The position numbers and the translations under genes were made by a program. DNA of 64,000 nt from Stappia stellulata (GTDB taxonomy: Bacteria > Pseudomonadota > Alphaproteobacteria > Rhizobiales > Stappiaceae), in the NCBI RefSeq assembly GCF_020176715.1, contig NZ_JAIVMF010000011.1, positions 92,906 through 156,905 of the forward strand. Reading direction: 5' to 3'. This document shows, in pieces, positions 16,160 through 24,259 of the stretch. The first letter of the stretch is position 1. Each line of letters opens with the position of its first letter. The notes beneath the pieces are model-generated. The model was not told where the DNA came from, made no database searches, and worked only from the letters and a program-made list of their open reading frames with translations.

Positions 16160-18393
16160 CAGCTCTCTTCCTGGCGAGGGGAAACGGCGGCGCCACCGGC
16201 GTTCTGCGCGCAAAGACGCAGGCGAAGCGCATTGAGCGTGACCACAAGCGACGACAGCGACATGGCGAGTGCCGCAATCAGCGGGGTCACGAAACCGGCG
16301 ACCGCGAAGGGCACGGCGACGAAGTTGTAGAGCGTGGAGAACCACAGGTTCTGCATCATCGCCGCATGCGCCCGGCGCGACAGCGCCAGCGCGTCGCAGA
16401 CCGGCGACAGACGGTCGCCGAGGAACACCGCGTCGGCCGCCGCCTGGGCGACATGCACCGCCGTGACCGGCGACAGCGAGACATGGGCGGCAGCCAGCGC
16501 CGGCGCGTCGTTCAGCCCGTCGCCGACCATCAGCACCTTGCGCCCCTCGGCGGCGAGCACCTCCAGGCGGGCGATCTTGTCTTTCGGCGTCAGGCCGGCG
16601 CGCCAGTCGGCAATCCCGAGTGTCCTCGCGATGTCGGCGACGGGCGCCTCGCGGTCGCCCGAGAGAATTGCCAGCCGGTAACCGGCCTGCCGCAGCCGCA
16701 CCACCGCCTCTGCCGCGTCGGGCCGAAGGCGCTGCGCGATGAGGAAGGGCACCGGCGCGGCCTCGCCGTCGCGAAAGACCAGCAGCGAGGCACCGGGGTG
16801 ACCGGCGGCGGCGCGTTCGGCATCGGCGGGAGACAATTCGCAGAAGCTGGCACTGCCAAGCCTCAGGCTGCGACCCTCGAAGATCGCCTCGACGCCTTCG
16901 CCCGGGACTTCGCTCACCTGATCCAGCGGCACGCGCGCGTCGCTTGCCCTTGCCAGCGCGGCGGACAGCGGATGCCGGCTCGACAGCGCCAGCCGGCCGG
17001 CGAGCGCCTGCACGTCGGGGTCGACACCGTCGGCGGCGACAAGCTCGGGCACGGCGAGCGTCAGCGTGCCGGTCTTGTCGAAGACGATGGTATCAGCCTC
17101 CGCCAGCCGCTCGACCGCATCGCCGGCGTGCAGCAGGACGCCGGCGCGAAAGAGCAGCCCGGAGGTGACGACCTGAACGGCCGGGATCGCGAGACCCAGC
17201 GCACAGGGACAGGTGATGATGAGCACGGAGATGGCGGTCACGAGCGCAGGCTGCCAGCCCTGCCCGGTCGCCCACCAGCCGAGGAAGGTCAGAAGTGCGG
17301 CGAGATGAACCAGCGGCGAATAATAGGCGGCCGCCCGGTCGGCAAGGCGCACGTGACGCGACTTCGCCTGGCCGGCGGCCTCCAGCAGGCGGGTGACCTC
17401 GTCGAGCAGCGTCGCCCCCGAGGCGGTCGTCACCTGCACGGTGAGATTGGCGGAGGCGTTGAGCGTGCCGGCATAGACCGCATCGCCCGGCTCGACCCGC
17501 GCAAGGGCCGTTTCGCCGGTGACGAGGCTCTGGTCGATCTCGGAGGTTCCCGTCTCGATCCGCCCGTCGAGCGGCACCCGCTCGCCGGCGCGCACATAGA
17601 TACGCTGGCCCGGCTCGACCTTGGAGAGCGGCACCTCGCGCAAGGAGCCGTCGGCGCGCTGCACGACGGCGGTCTCCGCCTTCAGCGCGGCGATGTTTTC
17701 GGCGAACGCCCGGGTGCGCCGGCGCATCATGTGGTCGAGATAGCGGCCGATCAGCAGGAAGAACAGGAGCATCACCGCCGATTCGAAATAGGCGTGATGC
17801 GCCGACTGAACGGTCTGCATGACCGACAGGAACAGCGCCAGCGACACGCCGATGACGATCGGCACATCCATGTTGAGCCGGCGGGCGGCGATGGCGGAAA
17901 AGGCGGAGCGCAGGAACGGCCGGCCGGCGTAGACCGCCGCCGGCAGCGCGATCAGCGCGGAAAGCCAATGGAAGAAGTCGCGGGTTTCGGGCGTGATGCC
18001 GGTGGCGTTGCCGGACCAGACGGAGACCGACAGCAGCATGATGTTCATCATGGCGAAGCCGGAGACGGCAAGCGCGCGCAAAAGCTCGCGCCCCGTCGCG
18101 TCGGCGCGCTCGCGCACCTGTGCCGGGTCGAAGGGATGGGCGCGGTAGCCCAGCCTGGACAGCGTCTCGACGATCCGTTCGGCTGTCGTGCGCTCGGGCG
18201 CCCAGTCGACCGCAAGCCGATGGCTCGTCAGGTTGAGCCGCGCGGTCTCCACGCCCTCCTGCGCGCCGAGGCCGCGCTCGATCTCCACCATGCAGGCGGC
18301 ACAGGTCACGCCCTCCACGGCGAGATCCATATGCGCGCGCCCTTCCGGCGTCAGCGTGATGAAGGCGTCCCAGTCCCGCTCATGCGCGGTCAT
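16159..18393 (-). CDS. ccoI: Copper-translocating P-type ATPase CcoI/FixI
   Basis: 744 residues (from the ATG at 18393). A heavy-metal-associated domain has Cys31/Cys34 in GVTCAAC. Then come membrane helices, the actuator TGE (292-294), the metal-transport CPC (395-397), phosphorylated Asp439 in DKTGTLT, SRHPLSAAL, and the MVGDGLNDAPAL hinge. CcoI exports/loads copper for cbb3 oxidase assembly. A GTG directly after the ccoH stop (18423) would add ten residues and is a possible alternative start; neither has a strong ribosome-binding site. Translationally coupled to ccoS downstream. Confidence 0.93.
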   Translation of the reverse strand: MTAHERDWDAFITLTPEGRAHMDLAVEGVTCAACMVEIERGLGAQEGVETARLNLTSHRLAVDWAPERTTAERIVETLSRLGYRAHPFDPAQVRERADATGRELLRALAVSGFAMMNIMLLSVSVWSGNATGITPETRDFFHWLSALIALPAAVYAGRPFLRSAFSAIAARRLNMDVPIVIGVSLALFLSVMQTVQSAHHAYFESAVMLLFFLLIGRYLDHMMRRRTRAFAENIAALKAETAVVQRADGSLREVPLSKVEPGQRIYVRAGERVPLDGRIETGTSEIDQSLVTGETALARVEPGDAVYAGTLNASANLTVQVTTASGATLLDEVTRLLEAAGQAKSRHVRLADRAAAYYSPLVHLAALLTFLGWWATGQGWQPALVTAISVLIITCPCALGLAIPAVQVVTSGLLFRAGVLLHAGDAVERLAEADTIVFDKTGTLTLAVPELVAADGVDPDVQALAGRLALSSRHPLSAALARASDARVPLDQVSEVPGEGVEAIFEGRSLRLGSASFCELSPADAERAAAGHPGASLLVFRDGEAAPVPFLIAQRLRPDAAEAVVRLRQAGYRLAILSGDREAPVADIARTLGIADWRAGLTPKDKIARLEVLAAEGRKVLMVGDGLNDAPALAAAHVSLSPVTAVHVAQAAADAVFLGDRLSPVCDALALSRRAHAAMMQNLWFSTLYNFVAVPFAVAGFVTPLIAALAMSLSSLVVTLNALRLRLCAQNAGGAAVSPRQEES

Positions 18394-18423
18394 GATCGCA
18401 CCGCCCGCATGGACCCGCTCCAC

Positions 18424-18948
18424 TCACTGCGATAGGAAGACGCGGTTGCGCGACTTGAAGGCATCGCCCTCACGCCCGCCCAGCGCCTCGAGATCGAGGA
18501 TCCAGTTGCCCGCCGCCAGGTCGTTGACCATCGCCTGATAGCGCCCGGTTTCGCCTTCCTGAAGAACGACGACCACAGGGGCTTCGGGGCTTGCCGGCCG
18601 CCGCAGCGTCGCGGTGACCGTCAAGCCGGACAAGGGGGCGCCGTCGGCATCTTTCGCCAGAACCGCGACGCGCGCAGCCTCCGCGCCGGCCCGCTCGATC
18701 TCGCCCGACACCGACCAGTCGCGCGCCGCCTGTTCGCGCGACGCGGCGATGGCGTCATTATAGGCCAGTCCGTCCTCATAGGCCGTCTCGGTGACAACGC
18801 CGGGGAAGGACTTCCATGCCAGATGGAGGAAGATCGCATTGGCGATGAAGATGACAGTGAAAAAGCCGATCATCCAGAACAGCACCGTCCGTCCAGTGAT
18901 TTTCCGCTCTGTGCGCGCCTGGGTCATTGTATCCGCCGTTGATGTCAT
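18424..18948 (-). CDS. ccoH: cbb3 oxidase assembly protein CcoH/FixH
   Basis: A 174-residue membrane-anchored periplasmic protein. One N-terminal helix (TGRTVLFWMIGFFTVIFIAN) is followed by FixH-family features: FPGVVTETAYEDGLAYND and a beta-sandwich with GRYQAMVNDLAAGNWIL. It assists CcoI/CcoN assembly. The ATG at 18948 has AGGACGG upstream; an ATG at 18927 is an alternative start. It directly abuts ccoI. Confidence 0.9.
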   Translation of the reverse strand: MTSTADTMTQARTERKITGRTVLFWMIGFFTVIFIANAIFLHLAWKSFPGVVTETAYEDGLAYNDAIAASREQAARDWSVSGEIERAGAEAARVAVLAKDADGAPLSGLTVTATLRRPASPEAPVVVVLQEGETGRYQAMVNDLAAGNWILDLEALGGREGDAFKSRNRVFLSQ

Positions 18949-19037
18949 TTTTGAAAAAACCGTCCTATCGCATGGCACCGCACGGCGCCGGCCGCAAGCT
19001 TTCTCCATGCATAGCCCGCGTCGCTCCCCGGTTCCTT

Positions 19038-19069
19038 GACAAGGATCATGGGAGACAAGGATCATGGGA
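19038..19069. repeat. 16-bp tandem duplication in the ccoG-ccoH gap
   Basis: GACAAGGATCATGGGA occurs twice head to tail without a mismatch (19038-19053, 19054-19069). It is probably a recent slippage duplication and does not match a known operator. Confidence 0.85.
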
Positions 19070-19078
19070 CAACGGAGA

Positions 19079-19106
19079 CGGCCGGGACACCTGCGCGTCC
19101 CGGCCG
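19079..19106 (-). terminator. Stem-loop after ccoG
   Basis: A perfect 10-bp stem (CGGCCGGGAC 19079-19088 with GTCCCGGCCG 19097-19106) lies 20 bp past the ccoG stop and has no U-tract. It may attenuate or stabilise rather than fully terminate, since ccoHIS follows on the same strand. Confidence 0.45.
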
Positions 19107-19126
19107 CGATCCGACGGCGCCCGCCC

Positions 19127-20596
19127 TCAGGGCGCCTTGAAGAAGTCCGTGCCGGTCGCCACCTCGCCCATCACCGTCTCGGTGATGCGGAAGGTGATCG
19201 GCGTCGTCTTCGCCATCTCGGCGTCGGCGGGCGAGAAGACAAGCACGCGCACCTCGCGGGTGGTGTCCGGCCCGACGCCGATCACCGGCCTGCCGTTCAC
19301 GGTCTGGTCGATGCCGACGGCCTCGATCCGGCTGCCCTCTGGCATGCCCTCGACCGACAGGATGAAGTCGCGCTGGACCTGCCGCTTGTTGAGCAGGCGG
19401 ATGGTGTAGCCGTTCCTGACCGCGCCGTCGGACAGCTCGACGTAGATCGGGTTGCGGTCGTGGAGCACATTGACGCCCTCCAGTTCCCGCGTCGCCAGCG
19501 CATAGGTCATGATCCCGGCGATCAGCAGAATCACCGCGACATAGATCACCGTGCGCGGGCGCACGATGCGCACGAAGGTTTCCTTGCCTTCCATGCGCCG
19601 CTTGATGTTCTCGTCGGTGTCATAGGCGATCAGGCCGCGCGGCTTGCCGACCTTGTCCATGACATCGTCGCAGGCATCGATGCACAACCCGCACTGGATG
19701 CAGCCGAGCTGCGTTCCGTTGCGGATGTCGACACCCGTAGGGCAGGCGTGGAAGCACTGGTGGCAATCGACGCAGTCGCCGGCCGGCAGCCCTTCCGCCT
19801 CGCGCTTCAGGTTCTGCTTCAGCGAGCCGCGCGGCTCGCCGCGGTCGTAGCGATAGGTGACATTCAGCGCTTCCTCGTCGGTCAACGCCGCCTGAATGCG
19901 CGGCCAGGGGCAGAGGAAGATACAGACCTGCTCGCGCATGTGGCCGGCGAGCGCATAGGTGGTGAAGGTGAGAATGCCGATCCACAGATAGGCGGCGAAG
20001 GCCGCCTGTCCGGTTGCGAGATCCATCACCAGCGTCGGCGCATCGGCGAAATAGAGCACCCAGGCACCGCCCGTCCACCAGGCGATCATCAGCCACAAGG
20101 TGTGTTTGGAGACCTTCTGGGTGATCTTCTTCAAGGTCCAGGGCTGCTTGTCGAGCCGGATCCGGTCGCGCCGGTCACCCTCGGTGTGACGCTCGACCCA
20201 GAGGAACAGGTCGGTCCAGACGGTCTGCGGGCAGAGGTAGCCGCACCACACGCGGCCGGCAACGGCGTTCATCAGGAAGAGCGCCATGGCCGCCAGGATC
20301 AAGAGGCCGGTGAGGTAATAGACCTCCTGCGGCCAGATCTCGATGAAGAAGAAATAGGCACGGCGGCCCTCCATGTCGATCAGCACCGCCTGGTCCGGTG
20401 CATTTGGGCCTCGGTCCCAGCGCACGAACGGCAGGAAATAGTAGATGCCAAGGGTCGCGAACAGGACCGCCCACTTTATCTTGCGGAAGGTTCCATGGAC
20501 CGCCATCGGGTAAATCTTCTTCGCCGAGGCGAACCACTCGTCAGGGTGGGCGCCAGAGCCCGATGGATCCGTTTCAGCACGCATCGTTCCGTCCAT
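19127..20596 (-). CDS. ccoG: cbb3 oxidase accessory protein CcoG (FixG/RdxA), polyferredoxin-like
   Basis: A 489-residue membrane protein: several N-terminal helices with conserved WCGYLCPQTVW and CIFLCPWPRIQ, then two [4Fe-4S] ferredoxin clusters in CVDCHQCFHACPTGVDI and CIQCGLCIDACDD (about residues 275-320), another helix, and a C-terminal Ig-like periplasmic domain. CcoG reduces Cu(II) for cbb3 assembly. The start at 20596 (MDGTMRAE) or four codons later cannot be distinguished. It heads ccoGHIS and has an FNR-type box 214-227 bp upstream. Confidence 0.94.
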   Translation of the reverse strand: MDGTMRAETDPSGSGAHPDEWFASAKKIYPMAVHGTFRKIKWAVLFATLGIYYFLPFVRWDRGPNAPDQAVLIDMEGRRAYFFFIEIWPQEVYYLTGLLILAAMALFLMNAVAGRVWCGYLCPQTVWTDLFLWVERHTEGDRRDRIRLDKQPWTLKKITQKVSKHTLWLMIAWWTGGAWVLYFADAPTLVMDLATGQAAFAAYLWIGILTFTTYALAGHMREQVCIFLCPWPRIQAALTDEEALNVTYRYDRGEPRGSLKQNLKREAEGLPAGDCVDCHQCFHACPTGVDIRNGTQLGCIQCGLCIDACDDVMDKVGKPRGLIAYDTDENIKRRMEGKETFVRIVRPRTVIYVAVILLIAGIMTYALATRELEGVNVLHDRNPIYVELSDGAVRNGYTIRLLNKRQVQRDFILSVEGMPEGSRIEAVGIDQTVNGRPVIGVGPDTTREVRVLVFSPADAEMAKTTPITFRITETVMGEVATGTDFFKAP

Positions 20597-20999
20597 TTCT
20601 TCGATCTCTCATGTCCCGCCCCACGGGACAAACGGGGAGCACGGGTCTGCAAGGGCGCGACAACCGTTCGCTCATCTGCCGGCACATTATCGACAGCGGC
20701 CCGATCCCGCGTTGCGACACGTCAACACCGCGACAATCGGTCACTTTGGCAATGCGTGAACCCTGGTTTGCCAGCCTAACACGGATAGCGCGGAAGCGAT
20801 GCCCGCGCCTTGACCGGGATCAAGGAAACCGCGCCTCCCGCGCCCGACGGCGTGCAGTCAAAGGGTGCGACAATTTGGCCGGATCTGCACAATCACGTCG
20901 CGTCGACCGCGCTAGGTTTGGTCTGGCGCGAAGACCGCGAGCAACGCGGCGCGCGCCTGCGATCAACCAGACCGGATCAAGCTTCAGGGGAACACCATC
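20597..20999. other. 403-bp divergent intergenic region (ccoG / amine oxidase)
   Basis: It separates the divergent ccoG and copper amine oxidase genes. Apart from the FNR-type box at 20810 and the AGGGGA ribosome site of the oxidase, I see no gene or strong hairpin. Confidence 0.5.
20810..20823 (-). promoter_or_regulatory. FNR/FixK box upstream of ccoG
   Basis: TTGAC-CGGG-ATCAA matches TTGAT-N4-ATCAA at 9 of 10 defined bases; flanking CC/GG extends the symmetry. Class II spacing (41.5 bp) toward ccoG predicts a start near 20775 with a TATCCG -10-like hexamer at 20787-20782, leaving a ~180-nt leader. In the opposite direction (amine oxidase) no -10-like sequence sits at the matching place, so ccoG is the better target. 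Confidence 0.7.
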
Positions 21000-23000
21000 A
21001 TGCGATTGTCGCAAATCGGAACGCTGCTGACCGGAGGCGCGCTGACGCTCGCCGCCGCCCTGTCCAGCGCCACCGCCCATCCGCTCGACGGCCTCAGCGA
21101 GGCGGAGATCGGCGAGGCCGTCGCGCTGCTGCAGGCCGCCGGCCACACCAATGCCGAGACGCTCTATCCCTATATCTCGCTGCTGGAACCGGAGAAATCC
21201 CTCGTTCTCAACTGGCGCGAGGGCCAGCCGGAACCGCGCGCGGCCGAGGTTCACTTCAAGACCCCGGAGGGTGCCTTCATCGCCGAGGTCAACCTCGCCG
21301 GCGATGCCGTCGTCTCCGTCGAGCCGGCGGCCGGCGAGACCATGATCCTGCTCACCGAGTTCCTGACGGCGATGGAGCTTGCCACCTCCGATCCCGCTTT
21401 CGTCGCCGGTCTTGAAAAACGTGGGCTGACGGCGGCCGATGTCTTCTGCCTGCCGCTGACCGCCGGACGGTTCGGCCTCGCGGAGGAAGACGGACGGCGG
21501 CTGATGAAGGTGCCCTGCTACGTCCTGCCGGAGGGATCCAACTTCTACGCCAAACCGATCGAGGGGCTCTACGCGGTCGTCGACCTCAACGCCGACGAGG
21601 TCGTGGAAGTGTTCGACAGCGGCGTGTTGCCGCTTCCCGAAGACCCCTGGGGCTACACGGAGGCCGAAGTGGAGGAGCGCCTCGGCGCGCTTCGCCCGCG
21701 CGCCAACCCCGCGCGGCTCAGCCAGCCGGGCGGCTCGAACATCACCATCGAGAACGGGCTGATCTCCTGGGACATCTGGCGGTTTCGCGCCCGCGTCGAC
21801 AAGCGCCCGGGGCTGGTTCTCTCCAACATCGACGTGAAGGACGGCGAGCGCTGGCGCTCCGTGCTCTATCAGGCGCATCTGTCGGAAGTCTTCGTTCCCT
21901 ACATGGATCCGGACGCCGGCTGGTACTGGCGCACCTATATGGACAGCGGCGAATACGGCTTCGGCATCTTCCTGTCGCCGCTGCGCCCCGGCGTCGATTG
22001 CCCGGCCTATGCGCAATATCTGCCGGCACTCGTCCATCAGGACGACGGCTCCCCGCTCGCGATCCCCGGTGCGATCTGTGTCTTCGAGCGCAACATCGGC
22101 GATCCGGCCTGGCGGCATTTCGAGATCTTCGCGCAATCCGAAACCGAGATGGTCCCGGCCGAAGGGCGTCCGGCAACGCAGCTTGTCGTGCGTACGGCGT
22201 CTGAAGTCGGCAACTACGATTATCTCGTCGACTACGTCTTTCATCAGGACGGGCGCATCGACGTGATGGTCGGCTCCACCGGACTGGATGCGGTCAAGGG
22301 GGCCGCGATCAGGTCGATGACCGACGAGGGGGCCGCGGAGGAAACCCGCTACGGTACGCTGATCGCGCCGAACCTGATCGCCCCCAATCACGACCACTTC
22401 TTCAACTTCAAGCTCGACTTCGATGTCGACGGGACGTCCAACACGTTCATGCGCACCGCATTGGTGAAGGGCGAGGTCGCGGCCGATGCGCCGCGCCGCT
22501 CGCTCTGGGTGACGCAGACGACGCCGGCGGAAACCGAGCTTGGCGGGCGCTACAAGGTCAATCCGGACACGCCGGCGATGTATCACGTCATGAACATGGG
22601 CGCGGAGGGACCGCTCGGCCACAAGCCCGGCTACATGATCGTGCCGAACAACTCGGTCGCCTATTCGCCGTTCGATTTTGCAAACGACCCGCCGATGAAG
22701 CGAAACGCCTATGTGGAATACACCATCTGGAACACGCCCTATGACCGCGACGAGCGCTACGCGGGCGGGCGCTTCGCCTTCCAGAGCGACGGATCGGACA
22801 CGCTGGCGGCCTGGACCGCGCAGGACCGGCCGATCGCGAACACGGATATCGTCACCTGGTACACGATGGGCTTCCATCACGTGCCGCACACGGAAGACTG
22901 GCCGGTGATGTCGACCATGTGGAAGGGTTTTTCGCTGAGACCCTTCAATTTCTTCCCGCACAATCCGGCGCTGTCGATCCGTCTCGACGACGGCTCCTGA
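21000..23000 (+). CDS. Copper amine oxidase (primary-amine oxidase, TPQ cofactor)
   Basis: A 666-residue exported quinoprotein that oxidises primary amines to aldehydes, releasing NH3 and H2O2. It has a signal peptide MRLSQIGTLLTGGALTLAAALSSATA. The catalytic Asp315 is in YMDSGEYGFG. The topaquinone-forming tyrosine is Tyr406 in NYDYLVDY (consensus N-Y-D/E-Y). Copper ligands are in NHDHFFNFKLD (about residue 465) and FHHVPHTEDWP near the end. It lacks the extra N-terminal domain of E. coli TynA. The AraC-type gene 130 bp downstream on the same strand may be its regulator, as FeaR is for tynA in E. coli. It lies between the two halves of the cbb3 locus. Confidence 0.93.
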   Translation: MRLSQIGTLLTGGALTLAAALSSATAHPLDGLSEAEIGEAVALLQAAGHTNAETLYPYISLLEPEKSLVLNWREGQPEPRAAEVHFKTPEGAFIAEVNLAGDAVVSVEPAAGETMILLTEFLTAMELATSDPAFVAGLEKRGLTAADVFCLPLTAGRFGLAEEDGRRLMKVPCYVLPEGSNFYAKPIEGLYAVVDLNADEVVEVFDSGVLPLPEDPWGYTEAEVEERLGALRPRANPARLSQPGGSNITIENGLISWDIWRFRARVDKRPGLVLSNIDVKDGERWRSVLYQAHLSEVFVPYMDPDAGWYWRTYMDSGEYGFGIFLSPLRPGVDCPAYAQYLPALVHQDDGSPLAIPGAICVFERNIGDPAWRHFEIFAQSETEMVPAEGRPATQLVVRTASEVGNYDYLVDYVFHQDGRIDVMVGSTGLDAVKGAAIRSMTDEGAAEETRYGTLIAPNLIAPNHDHFFNFKLDFDVDGTSNTFMRTALVKGEVAADAPRRSLWVTQTTPAETELGGRYKVNPDTPAMYHVMNMGAEGPLGHKPGYMIVPNNSVAYSPFDFANDPPMKRNAYVEYTIWNTPYDRDERYAGGRFAFQSDGSDTLAAWTAQDRPIANTDIVTWYTMGFHHVPHTEDWPVMSTMWKGFSLRPFNFFPHNPALSIRLDDGS

Positions 23001-23014
23001 GAAACGCGACCTGT

Positions 23015-23041
23015 GGCAGGGCGGCACGCCGCCGCCCTGCC
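23015..23041 (+). terminator. Hairpin after amine oxidase
   Basis: A perfect 11-bp stem GGCAGGGCGGC/GCCGCCCTGCC with a 5-nt loop starts 14 bp past the stop. There is no U-tract, so it may be a partial terminator before the AraC gene. Confidence 0.5.
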
Positions 23042-23130
23042 CGCCCCTTCCGACACGCTCCTTCCGCCATCCCGCGATTGACACGGCCCGCCGTCGCGGG
23101 CGACGCTTCGCGGCGAGGACGGGAAACCCC

Positions 23131-24189
23131 ATGCAGGATTTCACCATTCCCGAGGCGACCATCGGCGCGGCCGCGCTGCCGCTGATCGCCGACGCGATGC
23201 AACAGGCCGGGGTCGACGCCGCGCGCGCCTTCGCCGACAGCGGCCTCGCCGTGCGCCCCGCCGCGCCGCCTGCGGTCGGCGAGGAATTGCCGCTCGCCCA
23301 GTTCACCCGGCTGCTGCAGGCCGGCGGCGCCCAGGCCCCGGATCAGGGGCGCATGTGGCGCTGCGGCGAGGCGATCGCAGCCCCCGCGCTCGCCGGTCTG
23401 TTTCCCGCCTGCCTTGGCGCAACGCATCTCGGCGACCTGCTGGACCGGCTTCTCGCCGATCTCGAAGCGCTGCAGCATGGCACGGCCTTTCGCCGCGAGG
23501 TGGCCGGCGACACCTGCATCCTGAGCTACCGGATCATCGATCCCGCGATCTGGCCGCGCTCGCGCGACGCGGAATTCACGCTTGCCTTTCTCGATGCGGT
23601 GGTGCGCCGCTATGCGTCGGCCAACCCCGGCGACGACACGCTTGCCGTCGCGCTTTCCTTCGAACACGAACGCGACACGCCCGCCGATATCGCCCGCGTC
23701 GCCGGGCTCGCACCGCTCTTCGGCGAACCTTGCAACATGCTGGCGTTTCCCGCGCGACTGCTGGATGCGCGGGTTGCGGGAACCCCGGCGCCGGCCGGCA
23801 GGCTTGCGCCCCCGACGGCAACGCGCGGTGGGGCACCTGTTCCGGTCGCCGACATCGTCGAGGCGGTCTATCGCAGGCTCGGCCAGGGCGATCTCAACCA
23901 GGGCGCCATCGCGGCGGACTGCGGTCTGTCGCAACGCAGCCTGCGCCGGCGGCTCGACCGGGCCGGCGTCACCTTTCGACAGCTCACCGAAGACGCGCGG
24001 ACGCAATATGCGCTGTGGGCACTGCGCGAGACCCATCTGCCGGTGAGCGAAATCGCGCATCGGCTGGGCTACGACAGCCAGGGCGCCTTCGCCCGCGCCT
24101 TCAGAAAGTCCACCGGCACACCGCCCAGCGGATTGCGCCGGGGCGGGCGAACGGACCGCCGCGCAACCGCGCCCGACCCCCCATCCTGA
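23131..24189 (+). CDS. AraC-family transcriptional regulator
   Basis: 352 residues. The N-terminal ~220 residues resemble the 'arabinose-binding' effector domain of OruR/ArgR-like AraC proteins (LIADAMQQAGVDAARAF and FGEPCNMLAFPARLLD). The C-terminal double HTH has GAIAADCGLSQRSLRRRLDRAG and the second-helix motif VSEIAHRLGYDSQGAFARAFRKSTG. The start ATG has GGACGGG upstream. It follows the amine oxidase on the same strand; control of amine oxidation is plausible but unproven. Confidence 0.88.
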   Translation: MQDFTIPEATIGAAALPLIADAMQQAGVDAARAFADSGLAVRPAAPPAVGEELPLAQFTRLLQAGGAQAPDQGRMWRCGEAIAAPALAGLFPACLGATHLGDLLDRLLADLEALQHGTAFRREVAGDTCILSYRIIDPAIWPRSRDAEFTLAFLDAVVRRYASANPGDDTLAVALSFEHERDTPADIARVAGLAPLFGEPCNMLAFPARLLDARVAGTPAPAGRLAPPTATRGGAPVPVADIVEAVYRRLGQGDLNQGAIAADCGLSQRSLRRRLDRAGVTFRQLTEDARTQYALWALRETHLPVSEIAHRLGYDSQGAFARAFRKSTGTPPSGLRRGGRTDRRATAPDPPS

Positions 24190-24204
24190 CACGCTTGAAC
24201 GCAA

Positions 24205-24234
24205 GACGCCCGGGGCCTTTCGGTCCCGGGCGTC
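24205..24234. terminator. Bidirectional terminator between AraC gene and amidohydrolase
   Basis: A perfect 10-bp stem GACGCCCGGG (24205-24214) / CCCGGGCGTC (24225-24234) with an inner CC/GG lies in the 70-bp gap between the two convergent genes. GGTGTTTC follows on the plus strand. Confidence 0.7.
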
Positions 24235-24259
24235 GGTGTTTCAACCGGTATCGCGCGCC

